Of a stretch of 64,000 nucleotides of DNA, positions 11,413 to 22,675 are shown piece after piece. The translations under genes were made by a program, and so were the position numbers. Source of the DNA: Corinectria fuckeliana (lineage: Eukaryota > Ascomycota > Sordariomycetes > Hypocreales > Nectriaceae); the NCBI GenBank assembly GCA_019137255.1, contig WPDH01000067.1, positions 372,001 through 436,000 on the forward strand. Direction: 5' to 3'. The notes beneath the pieces are model-generated. The model saw only the letters and a program-made list of their open reading frames with translations. It was not told the DNA's origin and made no database searches. Positions within the stretch are counted from its first letter, which is position 1. Every line of letters begins with the position of its first letter.

Positions 11413-11914
11413 AGGACTGGGGGCGTAATATAAAGAATGCAAAACACAATGACAGCAAGGATGTTTGCTATGAGGCATCACGGTGTCAGTCTCGGTTGCA
11501 TTCTGACTGACCAAGTCACGTCCCGGGGCGGCTCGTTGACGAAGGTGACTAAAGGGGGGCCAAACGATGCCCAACACACCCGATGGCATGATTCAAAGTC
11601 AACAGGCTGCCCGTGTTGTCCATCAATCATTCGCTTGATTTAGCTGGCTGCGGGTTGTGACTGACCGACTGGTTTGTTTGTTTGTTCCAGGTTTGTTTGC
11701 CTCACGTCCGCCCGTGCCAGGCCGCCACTCTCGCCTCAGGTTGCCAGCCGTCGACAACTGCGGCAGGCGGTGCTCGGCCCACCTCACTCTGTACCTGAAC
11801 AACTTAAGGCAACAAAAATTTGAACATTTCTTGCTTGACTTGTGATCCTACATCGCCGACTATCTGGATGCTGCCGCTGCACTAGGCCCCCCTGTCAACC
11901 CAAGGCTCTTCACT
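11413..11914. other. Intergenic region between FEX and the MYND gene
   Basis: 502 bp. It contains a short TTTG/TTTGT repeat near 11668-11700 and a CT-containing leader before the ATG at 11915. No gene is seen. Confidence 0.6.
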
Positions 11915-14276
11915 ATGGCCCTCATCGAGTTGGACTACATCCCGACCACCCAGCCTAGATGTCCAGCTCGGGATCAAAATGGCGCGTACTGCACGCGCGC
12001 GCCAGAGATTGCTTGCCCCGAATGCCTTCTTGTGGCGGTAGGTCATGTCCAGTTACTTTGGGCAAGCATTTCTGCCATGCACTAACGCATTCCAGTACTG
12101 CGACGAGCAGTGCAGAGAGAAGCATTGGCCGGAACACAGACTCGACTGCGTCACAGCCTCTTTTGGCTCCTCTGGCCTCCCGAAACTGAAGAACGGGGAT
12201 GAGCCCTGGGATGACCCGTGGTTCTGGGCCAAACACGCGGCAACAGACGTCCTGAACCTCGAGAAGAACGAGGGCAAAGACTTTGATGGTGATCTTGAGC
12301 TCTTGTTCGTTGGAGGTAAAAACTCTGCAGCTATCTCCGGACCATGCAATTTTGCTGATACGAATAGAATCGTGTCTCCGTCACCTCATCTACAGCATTG
12401 CCAAACTTCCAGACACAGCCACGCCCAAAATCACCGCCACCCTCAACGAGACGTCTCCTCACCACCTCGCCCGATTGATTTTGACCGTGCTCATTCTTAC
12501 GGACGAGACTTACGACCCAAAAGCCAATGCTGAACTGGCTGTTCATCTATGGTATTCGGCCAAGCTCCCCTTGGCCTTGTTCCGTCACATGGAGATCGTT
12601 GCAGGGGACGCCCTGCTGACTGCAATGAATGATATACAGCAGATGGAAGCACAGGGTAATTTCTTCGCAGACGGAGCGAATTTTCCCATCTCAATGCCAC
12701 GAGGTGAAAAGTCGGTGGTGATTGACATCGACCGGGCTCAATGGTCGCAAGTCGTCAGATTTCTGAGCCCCCCCAGGGACAATGGTGCCTATGATTCAAC
12801 GCTCGTTAGAGCCTTGGATTGTAAGAAGTATGCACACCCTTTGCCTCAGATTCTCCGGCGGATGACTCGGGCTAGAGCCATGGGAATGATGCGTTGGCGG
12901 CTCGATGGGCTCCTGTTGCCATATGGGCAACCCCGTGAGGAGTTTAACATTCTGAACCCGTAAGTTTTCTGTTGTTATAGTCCTAGTAACGAATATTGAC
13001 AACTTCGAGGATCTACTTCAATGCCAAGATGGCCTATCCGATGGGTGCGACTCAGGAGCCCCTTGCAGAGTGGCCGATGGAACTCCTCGACTACCCCTGC
13101 GGTCCAGCTCAGAACGATGTGTACGGCAAGATGTTCTACTACGTCAGAGACTTGTGCCTCACATTCCAGAAGCGCATCAAGACACTCAAACCCGAGATTC
13201 GTATCATTTCGAAGCTTGTCCATGAACTTCCTGCCTACCATACGATAGGGTTCACCAAGAAACAGTTCGACCGTATCGAGGTTTGTCTCCGACTCATTTA
13301 AAAGTTATCCCGCGAATACTGGGGCTAATCCATCTTAGGCGGCCCACTACTGGGACAGGATGCCGTTTCTCACACTCGTGGTTATGACTGATCTTCTTCG
13401 ACACGAGGATGAAAACCCGAATGCTACATTATTAACCCTCGCTGGGAAGAGTGTAAATCACATGATGGATTCCGTCAAGAAAGATCTCGAAATAGAGCAG
13501 CAGCTCATATTTCAGGACTCTGGTACGATACTAGACCAGTATGCACCTCCCCTATCAGCAGGAGACCCTGAGGATACTCCGGCGGCTATTCGTCGTAAAA
13601 TTGGTCTGGTTCTATGGCGAAACTGGGACAAGTTTTCCGAGCAGTAAGATACCCAGGTTATACTTCAACGTCATCGCTCTAACATTGACTACCTAGCTAC
13701 CTCGGCGCACCTCACTTCTTTCATCTCCTCAACATCATCGCTCCGTTTGACCAGCCAGACCGTGGTCTTACCGCCACGGGCTTCCTTGGACTAGATATGC
13801 AGGCGAAGAACAGCATTACCCGGCGCTGGCCGAATCGGCTCGTTCACAGCCGCAAGGATACTCCATCGCTGCGTGACTTCAACCGCTGGGTGGGATGGGG
13901 TAACAACATGCCCCACCGGTGGCTCGAGTGGAAGAAGTTTGACGATGTCGATACCGATAGCTGGCACAGGCTCTTCAAGTTGGCCTTGACAGAGGACAAA
14001 GCGCGGTCCAGCGGAACTTTGCATGAGATGGGTCTCGAGGAAGCCGTCAGGAAGATATTCACGGAGCATCAGAAGACAGTCGGGGGGACAGTCGATGAGG
14101 CGCCGACTGACAAAGACTCTGAGGCGACATTGGATGAGATCAAAGAAGAATCGGATGGGGCTGACGGCCACAAGCTGGGACAGCTGGAACAAGGCACAGG
14201 GGAAGGCGACGAGGAAGAAAAGGAGGCCAAGCCAAAGAAGAAGAAGAACAAGAAGAGCAAGAAGGGGGGAAAGTGA
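11915..14276 (+). CDS. MYND zinc-finger / DUF4470 domain protein
   Basis: Six exons: 11915-12037, 12096-12315, 12368-12959, 13010-13280, 13339-13643 and 13697-14276. All frames join and give 696 aa. Exons 1-2 encode a MYND-type zinc finger (CPECLLVAYCDEQC, then REKHWPEHRLDC), usually a protein-protein interaction module. A DUF4470-like block follows (DVLNLEKNEG...LELLFVG, then CLRHLIYSIAKLP), the arrangement of many fungal MYND proteins of unknown role. The rest is globular with conserved-looking Trp/Tyr motifs (EWPMELLDYP, FNRWVGWGNNMPHRWLEWKK). It ends in an acidic stretch and a lysine tail (KPKKKKNKKSKKGGK) that could be a nuclear or nucleolar signal. No SET catalytic motif is visible. The intron between exons 3 and 4 has a weak CGAG acceptor. 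Function unknown. Confidence 0.8.
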
Positions 14277-14769
14277 TGCCACTGGGTGAATGAATGTGCT
14301 TCGAGAGCTGTCGCCAATGAGTCCCTGAAGGGGAAACGGCCTTTTATGTTGATGCAGCAACTGGAGGATTTGAGTTATAATGTGTGCCCCGATGTGTTTA
14401 TTAGGAAGATGAGTTATGTTTTACTTAATTGCGCTCCGTCATACTACACTCAAGCGCACTTGGCACTTGATTGTTTGCGATCTGTGTGCGTGTAAAGAAG
14501 CGAGATTGTTTATGCATTTGTCTCGTGTACTGAACAACACGATGACATGACTTGACACCCCCCGGCAAACAGGCTGGCTAAGAAGTATAAGAAGCCAGCC
14601 TTTCCCTCTTTCCAACTACCTCGTCCCATCACCATACCAGGCATCGACCAGCTCCATACTATGTTATGTAGCTAGGGAACCGAGTGGCTGTTCATGACTC
14701 CCTACGCTGCTCCCATACGCAGCTTGACCTCTTTCTCAGAGAAGGGCTAAGAGTTGGCCTAGGAGGACA
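14277..14769. other. Intergenic region downstream of the MYND gene
   Basis: About 490 bp, holding the 3' UTR of the MYND gene. It contains a perfect 9-bp inverted repeat (AGGCTGGCT at 14571-14579, AGCCAGCCT at 14593-14601, 13-nt loop) just before the helicase pseudogene. No intact gene. Confidence 0.5.
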
Positions 14770-16230
14770 TCGTTCATGGTAGACGAGCTGTCGCTGCCGA
14801 TATATACGAGGTCGCCAAACGGAGGTGGACGGATCGCCTAAGCTCAGCCTGATGTCCCCAACATTTTCTACTCGGCGCTTGCGTCGCGGCTCACTGGCTC
14901 TGACATCGACTTGGAAAGGAAGCACATCTCCATGTTCAACCGACTGGGTGTGCTGCGGTCAGAAGTCGACGTTTTCCGATAAGGCTGCCCATGTCCTATC
15001 GACGAAGCGGCTGATCCGGTACCTCTCGAAGATGGACAAGAGGAATGCTAAGGTATGCCGCCTATGCTCAATCCTCCTGGATCAAGATTATGCTAAACTC
15101 TCCATCTTAGACTGGTCGCACAACTGCATTCACAACGTATACTATACTGTCGGCAATCTTATCACCTTTAAGCCAAAGTTCAAAGAGCACAACCCCTCCT
15201 CGCAAAATTAACTGGCGATATGCAGACAGCCTTTCGAAACCTCTTCAACAAGGACGGCTTGGGGGACAAAGCCCGACCAGACATTTAAGCTGAGAACTTG
15301 GTACGAGGAATCCGACACAGCCACAGTTGCCGAGTGCCACGCGATTACCACCCTCAACGATGTCAAGGAAGATTCACGAATCGACCGACGGTGGAAGCAC
15401 GTCGTGGACTTTGGTTCGCCTACCTAGTCTACGACGAGGCGCACAATGCGATGAACCATCAAGGCAGCTAACAACCAAATGTTCCGCCTTGTTCAAGTGG
15501 GAAAGGCGCTGCTCTCCGGTTCCGTGAGAGAGACACGGTCTGGCCGCTCTCGCTGGCGTGCATCCCTCTAGGCATTGACTGGACGCTATATATACTGCGA
15601 CGACAGAAGGTGTTGGCGAGTTCGCGGCACTGAATTGGATCACGTCGCGATGCCTGCAACAGTTGGAATGATCCAACATCCGACCTCGAAATCTTTGTCG
15701 CCAGCATCAAAACCATGGCAACCGGCGTCAACATGCACCACTGCAATCTTGTTAAGTATTCAAGCAACCCTTTGGTGTCGAGCGCCCATTTCGAGAGACT
15801 GATTGCCGACGAGGCCCAGATGGCACGCAATATTAATGGGTCATTTTTCAACATGATCAAGTTGCTAAGATGGGAAAAAGCTGCTCTAGGTCAGCGGCAC
15901 TCCTCTCTCTAACTCTCTCCGGGACTTGATCGCCCCTCTTGATCTCATGTGGATGGCCATGGAGCTTGACTGGACTCCGATGATGGCCATGGGGAGTGTT
16001 GAGCTCCTGTATGACGATAGGTATGATTCTTTAAAGGGTATCAACATTATTAGCAATAAGAGATGCGTGGGCATCTCCTCGGAGGAGTACATCGAACGCG
16101 ACCCCTTTGGGCATCATGATGAAGATACGTCTAGCTTTCACTTGGTCTTGTCAAACTACGATGCTACCAAACCCTCTAGGCTGGGACGTCAACAATGCTA
16201 AAGAGCATGGCCACGGAGGCTATCCGTATA
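14770..16230 (+). pseudogene. Degenerate, rearranged SNF2-type helicase remnant
   Basis: Helicase-like peptide fragments are spread over all three forward frames and broken by stops and frameshifts. In order: SALASRLTGSDIDLERKH (about 14870); FKLRTWYEESDTATVAECHA (about 15280); LVYDEAHNAMNHQGS, a motif II (DEAH) box (about 15416); MFRLVQVGKALLSGS, motif III-like (about 15480); EIFVASIKTMATGVNMHHCN, motif V-like (about 15690); ERLIADEAQMARNINGSFFN, a second motif II (DEAQ) (about 15790); VSGTPLSNSLRDLIAPLDL, motif III (about 15895). The last is separated from the DEAQ block by an in-frame TAG. Two motif II-III blocks with a motif V between them is not the order of one SNF2 protein, so the locus is both decayed and rearranged. 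No single intact ORF exists. Boundaries are approximate. Confidence 0.7.
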
Positions 16231-16689
16231 TTACTAACATGCGAAGCTCATCATTCGAGTCGCATAATCCTAGTTGTGTATGCCCACATATGTCAGTAGT
16301 CAGTCTTTGAAGACCTCCTTCATAAACCAAAAGGACGCCGGTGGGAAGGAAAGCAGACTATACACCAAAGAGCAGAGCCATAAAAAAAGCTGCCAAGACA
16401 CTGCCGTCATCGCAACTCGTACCGGGAATACTCCAAACTCCTCTCATGATAAAGCTCCCTCTTCCAATGCCGTGTGATATTGATATTTTTATCCTCACTC
16501 CGTTCCCACTGCACACCACTTTGAGCACGACTATGTCTATCGTCGTTCCCGCACCAATTTCCGCCGTAGTGAACGAAGCCAAAACCGACGAGACCGCATC
16601 CGTTGCCGTTGTCGTTTTCGCCACCGCTCAATAGCTATACGGCTCCCCTAATAGCCTGGAGCCTGTAGCGTCTTCAAGATCCGGCGCTC
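16231..16689. other. Spacer between the pseudogene and AAR2
   Basis: About 460 bp, containing the expected 3' UTR of AAR2 (minus strand). A short open frame on the plus strand (16341-16634) has no recognisable domain and is not called. Confidence 0.5.
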
Positions 16690-18243
16690 CTAATCGTTCC
16701 ACGAGACCAGATCGCGCTGCCGGCCAGACTCATCCAGCTGCACCACCTCGGGAGCCCACTCGCCACGCTCATCTTCGGCCTCCAGGTCGGTAACCTCGAG
16801 CTCGACCTGCTCGCCGTCCTCCATCATGACATTACCACGACGCAGGTAATCGCCGCGGAGGTCCCAGTCCAGCTCTGAGATGACAGAGGCCTCGAGCCCT
16901 GCAAAGGCAGTGCCGACGGCAAGTTGATCCGGGGTAGCCTGGGAGCCGAGGCCGAGCAGGAGCTCATCGAGGCGACGCTTGTAGACGGTGAGGGAAAGGC
17001 GCAGGTCACGAGTCTGTGAGTCGGCGTAGTCGAGAATGGAACTCTCAAGCCAGGTCGTGCTGTAGGAAAGCTGTGCGGCGAGGGAGCGGATCAAGGCGGC
17101 GGCGAGGAGAGGGCGGCGGACGGGAAAGAGATAGGCTCTGAGGATGAGCTTCAGCAGCATATACCACCACTGCTGGATGCATGAGTGGTTGCCGAGATGC
17201 ATGCCGACAACATAGGCGAACTGAAAGTCACCAACAATGTCATCAGCGGTTAAATGACTGTCGGGGCCGTCAACGAGGGAGGTGATGTAGGTCGTCGCAT
17301 CAGTAGCCTCGAGCGTCCGGTCAGCCCCGGAGTTGCCCGTCGAATACGTCCTTGACTGCTGACTGAGGGCAAAGTTGAGCTCGCGAGTCTTGAGCAGCGA
17401 GCTCGAGATGGATCTGTCGAGCTCCATCTCCGCAGCCATGAGGATTGATCCCGTGACACGGTCTCCAGTGTGAACCGCCCAGTTGTCATGAGGCTGCCCC
17501 GTAACGCGGCTCAGCACACCTTCGGAAATGCTGCCCGTCAGCTGCTCCCACATCTTGTAGTTTCTGTCGGAGGCAGAAGGTAACAAGTCGCCCCTGGCGG
17601 CGTTGACAGCGGAAGGGTCCGAGTAAGGGACAAGCTTAGAGTGAAAGGTGTCAAGATTGTCGGCCTGGATGCGAGCCTCGGCGCGTGCAGACTCACCGAG
17701 GACCTCGTTGAACTTGTCCCATTGCATGACATGGACCGCGTCGACGCCGGTTGCGATGATCCAGAAACCGCTTCGAGCAGAAAGGCCACCCGGGTGGGCA
17801 ACCCAAAAGAAATGAGGGCCTGGGGGGAGGTCTCTGACGCCGCCAAAGTGCTTGGCGGTAAAAGACAGGGAGTCGTATCCGACGGTGAAGAGTTCTGGTA
17901 GGTCGAGGATGAGAACGACGTCACCGCCTCCCATGCCGTGTCTCAGAGACTCCCGGTGTGAGCTGACAAGCGACTTGCTTATGCTGGCCTCAGACGTTCT
18001 ATGTGCCTTGCCATGTGGTTGCGCGTCCTCGCCCACGGGGGGGTCCAGAGGAGGCGGGCCATGGTTGTCGTCGTCCTCCAAGGTTGGGTCGGCAGGGTCG
18101 AGCACGCGCAAAGAACCGAGAGGATATGCGCCGAGTACAGAGACCGACTTGCAAGACTTGATAGAGGCGCCTCCAGCAGATGCGGTGGAGTCTGACTTGG
18201 TGAGCTGGGGGATGCGATGCGGCAGCGGGGCGTTGGCCTCCAT
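16690..18243 (-). CDS. AAR2: AAR2 pre-mRNA splicing factor (U5 snRNP assembly)
   Basis: AAR2 binds Prp8 during cytoplasmic assembly of U5 snRNP and blocks Brr2 until nuclear import. Intronless, 517 aa from the ATG at 18243 (MEANAPLPHRIPQL). The frame is open upstream to 18513, but that 90-residue extension is low-quality sequence and is not used. The N-terminal domain is clear: GGDVVLILDLPELFTVGYDS, HFGGVRDLPPGPHFFWVAHP, RSGFWI. The helical C-terminal domain follows: ELDRSISSSLLKTRELNFAL, then DIVGDFQFAYVVGMHLGNHS and QQWWYMLLKLILRAYLFPV. The linker at about residues 20-80 and the acidic C-terminal tail are fungal features. No damage is visible. Confidence 0.92.
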   Translation of the reverse strand: MEANAPLPHRIPQLTKSDSTASAGGASIKSCKSVSVLGAYPLGSLRVLDPADPTLEDDDNHGPPPLDPPVGEDAQPHGKAHRTSEASISKSLVSSHRESLRHGMGGGDVVLILDLPELFTVGYDSLSFTAKHFGGVRDLPPGPHFFWVAHPGGLSARSGFWIIATGVDAVHVMQWDKFNEVLGESARAEARIQADNLDTFHSKLVPYSDPSAVNAARGDLLPSASDRNYKMWEQLTGSISEGVLSRVTGQPHDNWAVHTGDRVTGSILMAAEMELDRSISSSLLKTRELNFALSQQSRTYSTGNSGADRTLEATDATTYITSLVDGPDSHLTADDIVGDFQFAYVVGMHLGNHSCIQQWWYMLLKLILRAYLFPVRRPLLAAALIRSLAAQLSYSTTWLESSILDYADSQTRDLRLSLTVYKRRLDELLLGLGSQATPDQLAVGTAFAGLEASVISELDWDLRGDYLRRGNVMMEDGEQVELEVTDLEAEDERGEWAPEVVQLDESGRQRDLVSWND

Positions 18244-19107
18244 TGCCGGCTCCGAGGTGATGAGCTTGCTGACGGTGGTGGTGACGATACTGCGAGTCGG
18301 CGCGTGTATCCAGCGTCTGGGTGGGGGTTCTTTGATAGATTCAGGGATCAAAGCTGGATGACGGCAGGTGTGCAGGTCGGTAGCTTGGTGTCTCGATGCG
18401 ATGCGGTTGACGAAGATGAACAAGAGTTCAAGTTGAACAGTGCGGCGGGGTACGTACCCTGTTTGCACAGAGAGAGAAATAAGGAATGCCGTGAGAGGTT
18501 GGAAGAGCGCCACACAAAGGCCGCAGCTGGGGAGAAAGGGGCCACACGGAATTTAATGTTCGGGCACATCTCAAATTTGAGGAGCTTGCGAGGACAATGA
18601 GTGGTGGTCATCGGAGGTGGTGGTGGAATGGGAGTGTTTGGTGGGGTGGTTTGCGGCATGACGTTGACGCAGGTTCCATGCCTCGGCCGCACACCAGGCA
18701 GGCAGGAGGAGGAGAGGAGGGCGCTGCACGTCATTCATCGTCCCACCACATCAAGGCACAGCAACAGGACTGAAACAGATTAGAAGATGGATAAAACACG
18801 GAAAATGCAGAGTGAAAAATGCAAAATGCAACCAGCCCGGGCACTACCCCCTGCTGCACAGGCTGTCGGCTCCAACTCTCAAGTAACGCATAAGCAGATA
18901 CTTGGTAGATAGAGCCCTGACCTGCATCACATCCTTCAATGCCATGTGTCCGCCACCTTAATGCAACCACTGTCAACCAAAGAAAACAAAGTTGCCCAGG
19001 ACAAGCTTAAAGTCACAGCAGTGAAAGAAGCTTCCCTCCTTACCTAGATTTAAAGTCATCTGACAAGCACGGCATGTCAAATGTAACCCCTTCTCGTTTC
19101 TGTATAC

Positions 19108-19140
19108 CCAACCAACCAACCAACCAACCAACCAACCAAC
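19108..19140. repeat. (CCAA)n microsatellite
   Basis: About eight perfect copies of the tetranucleotide CCAA in the intergenic region upstream of AAR2. Confidence 0.95.
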
Positions 19141-19513
19141 AGCTGCGATGCATCTCCTCCGTGTGTTCTCGGCCGATTGACCTCCTCTATCGTCCGTCCG
19201 CAGCCCCATCCGTCGTCGCAAACCCGGTGCGCGCCTCTTCCCCACGACCTACTAAACCACTTCGTACCTTTCCAAGCCAGCAGGACGATGTAACGGGTGG
19301 TCCATGCTAAACCCGCACGCACATGCCCCAGTTTCTTGGCTAAGGTAGGTAACCGCAAAAAAACAACAAGGGGCCGCCAGATCTATTATACTGTATGGAT
19401 CCCGTCCGATGCGCCGCGTCAACGGCAGCTACCGAACAGCTCCCAGTCCTTGCTCGATCGGCATGGTTATTTTTGTTTTAGGGCCGCTGCAAAAAATGTA
19501 CGCACGCACGCCT

Positions 19514-19600
19514 GTGCTGGCGCTGGCGCTGGTGCTGGTGCTGGTGCTGGTGTTGGTGTTGGTGTTGGTGTTGGTGTTGGTGTTGGTGTTGGTGTTGGTT
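19514..19600. repeat. Hexanucleotide repeat (GGYGYT)n
   Basis: About 14 units of a 6-bp repeat grading from GGCGCT through GGTGCT to GGTGTT along the array, so units changed progressively. The open frames across it (Val-Leu and Gly-Val/Ala repeats) are low-complexity artefacts. Confidence 0.92.
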
Positions 19601-22600
19601 TGGCCTTGGTGCTCAGTTCGGTTTTTGGCGCCGTTGGTTTTCGCCTGTCGACCGGGGGTGCTTGGCTCTTCGCTGTTGCTGCGCTCCCCTACTAGTTTCA
19701 GGGGTTGGTTTAGTTCACGTTCTGGAGTCTGTCTTCGTACCTACACCTACCTCTCTACAATTAGTATCTGCAGTACGGTAATTAAGGGTAAATAAATAGG
19801 CCTACTGATAGTTGGTTTCTTGGCTTATCCAAGTAGTACTTACGGAGTGGGTTGGTTGGCGATTAACTAGCTGCTTCGCAACGCAGGTGTCCTATGCATT
19901 GTCCGCCCCCAACTAACTACTATCCATGTAAGCATGCCGCGCAGGTGTAGATGTAAACAAACTATTGCCCCGTGCCCGTCCACGTCTCAAGCGAAATGCT
20001 GCAGGCATCTACTACGTACCTTTCCTACCTAGCATGTGGTTTTTTCGCACGCCCTCGGAGTTCGCATGGTTATAAACAAAAGAACCCACACATCCCCCAT
20101 CCTCGATTCCCCACCCCCGCTAGGAAAATGGGTGTGATGCCATGTGACGAGATGTGGTCCCAAGGCAGGCAACGTTCGGTGGTACAAACTAGCCGCTCTC
20201 TGTGCTACACATGGCCTGGATGCTTGATGCCTGGGCCTGGCCATCTTGGTTTGGTCCCCGAGTCTCACCACCCACGCCGAAACCGAGGCCGCGGCTCAGC
20301 CCTTTGGCAGGCCGGTCGATACTACTGCGGACAGCCACTCCGGACACTAGGCCACCCGGTTTATAGACTACTTATTCGCTTCCCTACTATCGGATTGGGC
20401 AAGGAGACAAAGAGGAAAAGCAAGTTGCCGTCAACTGTCCATTGCTTCTTTGAGCAGACGGCTTGCCTTGCCTCCCTGGAGAATCGACCGCTGCATCGTT
20501 GAAAGCCTTGCATGCGAGTCCCCGAGTACCTGCTAATGGAGGTCGTCTTCCATGCAGACCACAATGCATCTCCATCGAGAGCTGCATGTGTCTCTTGGCG
20601 GTTAAATTCTCCTAGCGTTCCGCGGCTCCGCCTCCCGGCCGGGCACCCCCCCTGTCCATCCGCAACGGCGTCACACACACTTGTTTTCCCTCGCCCGGAT
20701 TCTTGCCCAGGTACGAAGTACCGCTTCGCCTAGCCTTACAGCGTGTTCCTAGATAGGCACGCAGCACACGCCCCCTCCATGGCTTGCCCCCGTAACAGAC
20801 AGAGGCATTAGCTCGTCTGCAGGTCTATAGATCTGGTGGCCATTCATTTGCTTGGATATAGTATCCAACTGTGTTTGTCGACTAATACCGTATATCCGCA
20901 AGGCAATGCGTGCGTCAACCTGCGCGTCGTCTCCACGTGGGAGGGACCGCCCGCTGTCATATCCTTCCCCGGACCGTCAACGACTTGGCTGAACTGACTG
21001 TCACACCCGGTTCCTGTTCCCGTTCTGTTTCAATCACTTCCCTGCCCCCTTTGTCCTCGCTGCCAATGCCAGGTTTCCCCACGATGCGCTTGCTCGCATC
21101 TCTTGGTACGTGTCCCAGCTCCTTGCCTAGTAGGTACTTACCTAGCTCGTCCATTCTCTCGGAACCAGTCATTCCCAGTATCCCACCCATCCTGGTCTAA
21201 GATTCCCCAAAGGTACTCATGACTTCCTTCCATGCTTCCTAAGTAGGCATCCATGCTACCGCTATGCTGTTCATCAAGGCCAGCCTCGCCCCATCGTCCG
21301 TTGCCCCATGGCTGTACAGGGCTTAATCAACAGCAACCACAACCTACCTAAGTAGTCAAAGGCACCGTCTCTCTATATCCGCCCCGGATATAAATCTGTC
21401 TCGGTTTCTCAGCCCAATCTACCTTAGTACTTATCTAGCTTACTAGGTGGGTATGTGCGACTTCCGACCCACGCCCGTTTTCTCACCCCAACACCAAAAA
21501 AGAAACCCATTACTATACCTTGCCTATTCGTACATGGCCCAGATCATAGCCGTCTTAGCGTCGTTGCACAACCGCAGACTCTTCCCTTCTCTGTCTAAGG
21601 CTCAGCGCCACCCCTTCCCCAGATCAAGGTTGCCATGTCTTAAACCCGCATCATGAATACGGATACATGGGGGCGTGCTTTAGCCACCGAACCAAGTAGT
21701 ACGGACACAAGAGAGATCCATGTATCATGATACGCCATGTCATGTCATGCCATCCTATATCCTACACGCGCACGACAGAAGGGTGTAATTGCCAACTCAT
21801 CTCATCACTGAGCGTCCTTCTCAAAATCTTGCCGAACAGGTTTCTTTTGCATTTCCGTTCTTGTATCGACTTGGTCTAGGTACGTACGTCAAAATCATGC
21901 ACAATCTTCTCTCCCCAATCGTCAAAATGCATGAGCAGATATCTATCCTCCTTTCGCACCCTCGACTGGTCTCATCATACACAGTCGCCAACTGTTTCGA
22001 GATGACTTCCTCCTTGTCTCTCATCCTGGACTATTTCCTCCATCCACCGGTTGACTCAAACACCATCGCGGCCAAAATCAGATATAAGTGTAAAAAACAT
22101 GTCAAACCACTCCTCTCAGAGCTCATCTCCGAGTCCTGACGCTGTTCCTGCATGCCTCCTGACAGCAACACTTTCGCAATGCATCTCAACGACCGCCTCA
22201 AAATGCAGCTCGGGAAGTCTCGTCAGCGCTACCGCCCTAGACCGGCCACCTATGCCCATCGCCATAAATGAAGAAACCCTCACAACCCTCATAAATACGT
22301 GTATGCGGATAACTCCGAGAAAATAAAAAAACAAGAGCAAGACAGAAGCATAAAAGAGACGTTCAGGCTGGTCGTGGTCCAACAAGAAAATCAAACGCAA
22401 AAGGAAAAATCCCACACAAAGTTGCCTTCACGTCCATGACTAGTGCCATGACAAGTCATCCTCATGGCTGACGAATCGGTGGGTAGAGTAAAAAGCTTGG
22501 TCGCGACCAATGCCCTGTACCGAGAAAACGGGTCATCAAACCATGAGAATGTGGACGGACAGCATGGAAAATGCAGTGCGAGTCCCATATAGTACAGCGA

Positions 22601-22675
22601 GTTTTCCTATTCCATTCTGACTTTTGGTGACTTTCCTACTCTAGATCCCTTGATCCGTGAATTTTCTCGCCAGAG

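Larger units (their letters stand above)
18244..22675. other. Long intergenic region AAR2 - Con7 (4.4 kb)
   Basis: Upstream of AAR2 and downstream of con7. Only short unconserved ORFs occur. It contains two simple repeats (19108-19140 and 19514-19600, listed separately), one exact GTACGAAGTAC palindrome (20711-20721), a half copy near 19258-19266 and several TACCTA/TAGGTA motifs near 21125-21145 and 21425-21455. No transposon, tRNA or rRNA was recognised. Confidence 0.6.

Noticed and set aside
18244..18513. 90-residue N-terminal extension of AAR2
   Set aside because: Open only by chance. The AAR2 domain starts soon after Met at 18243 and the extension has no conserved feature.
19297..19795. 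ORFs with Gly-Val or Val-Leu repeats
   Set aside because: Produced entirely by the GGYGYT hexanucleotide array.
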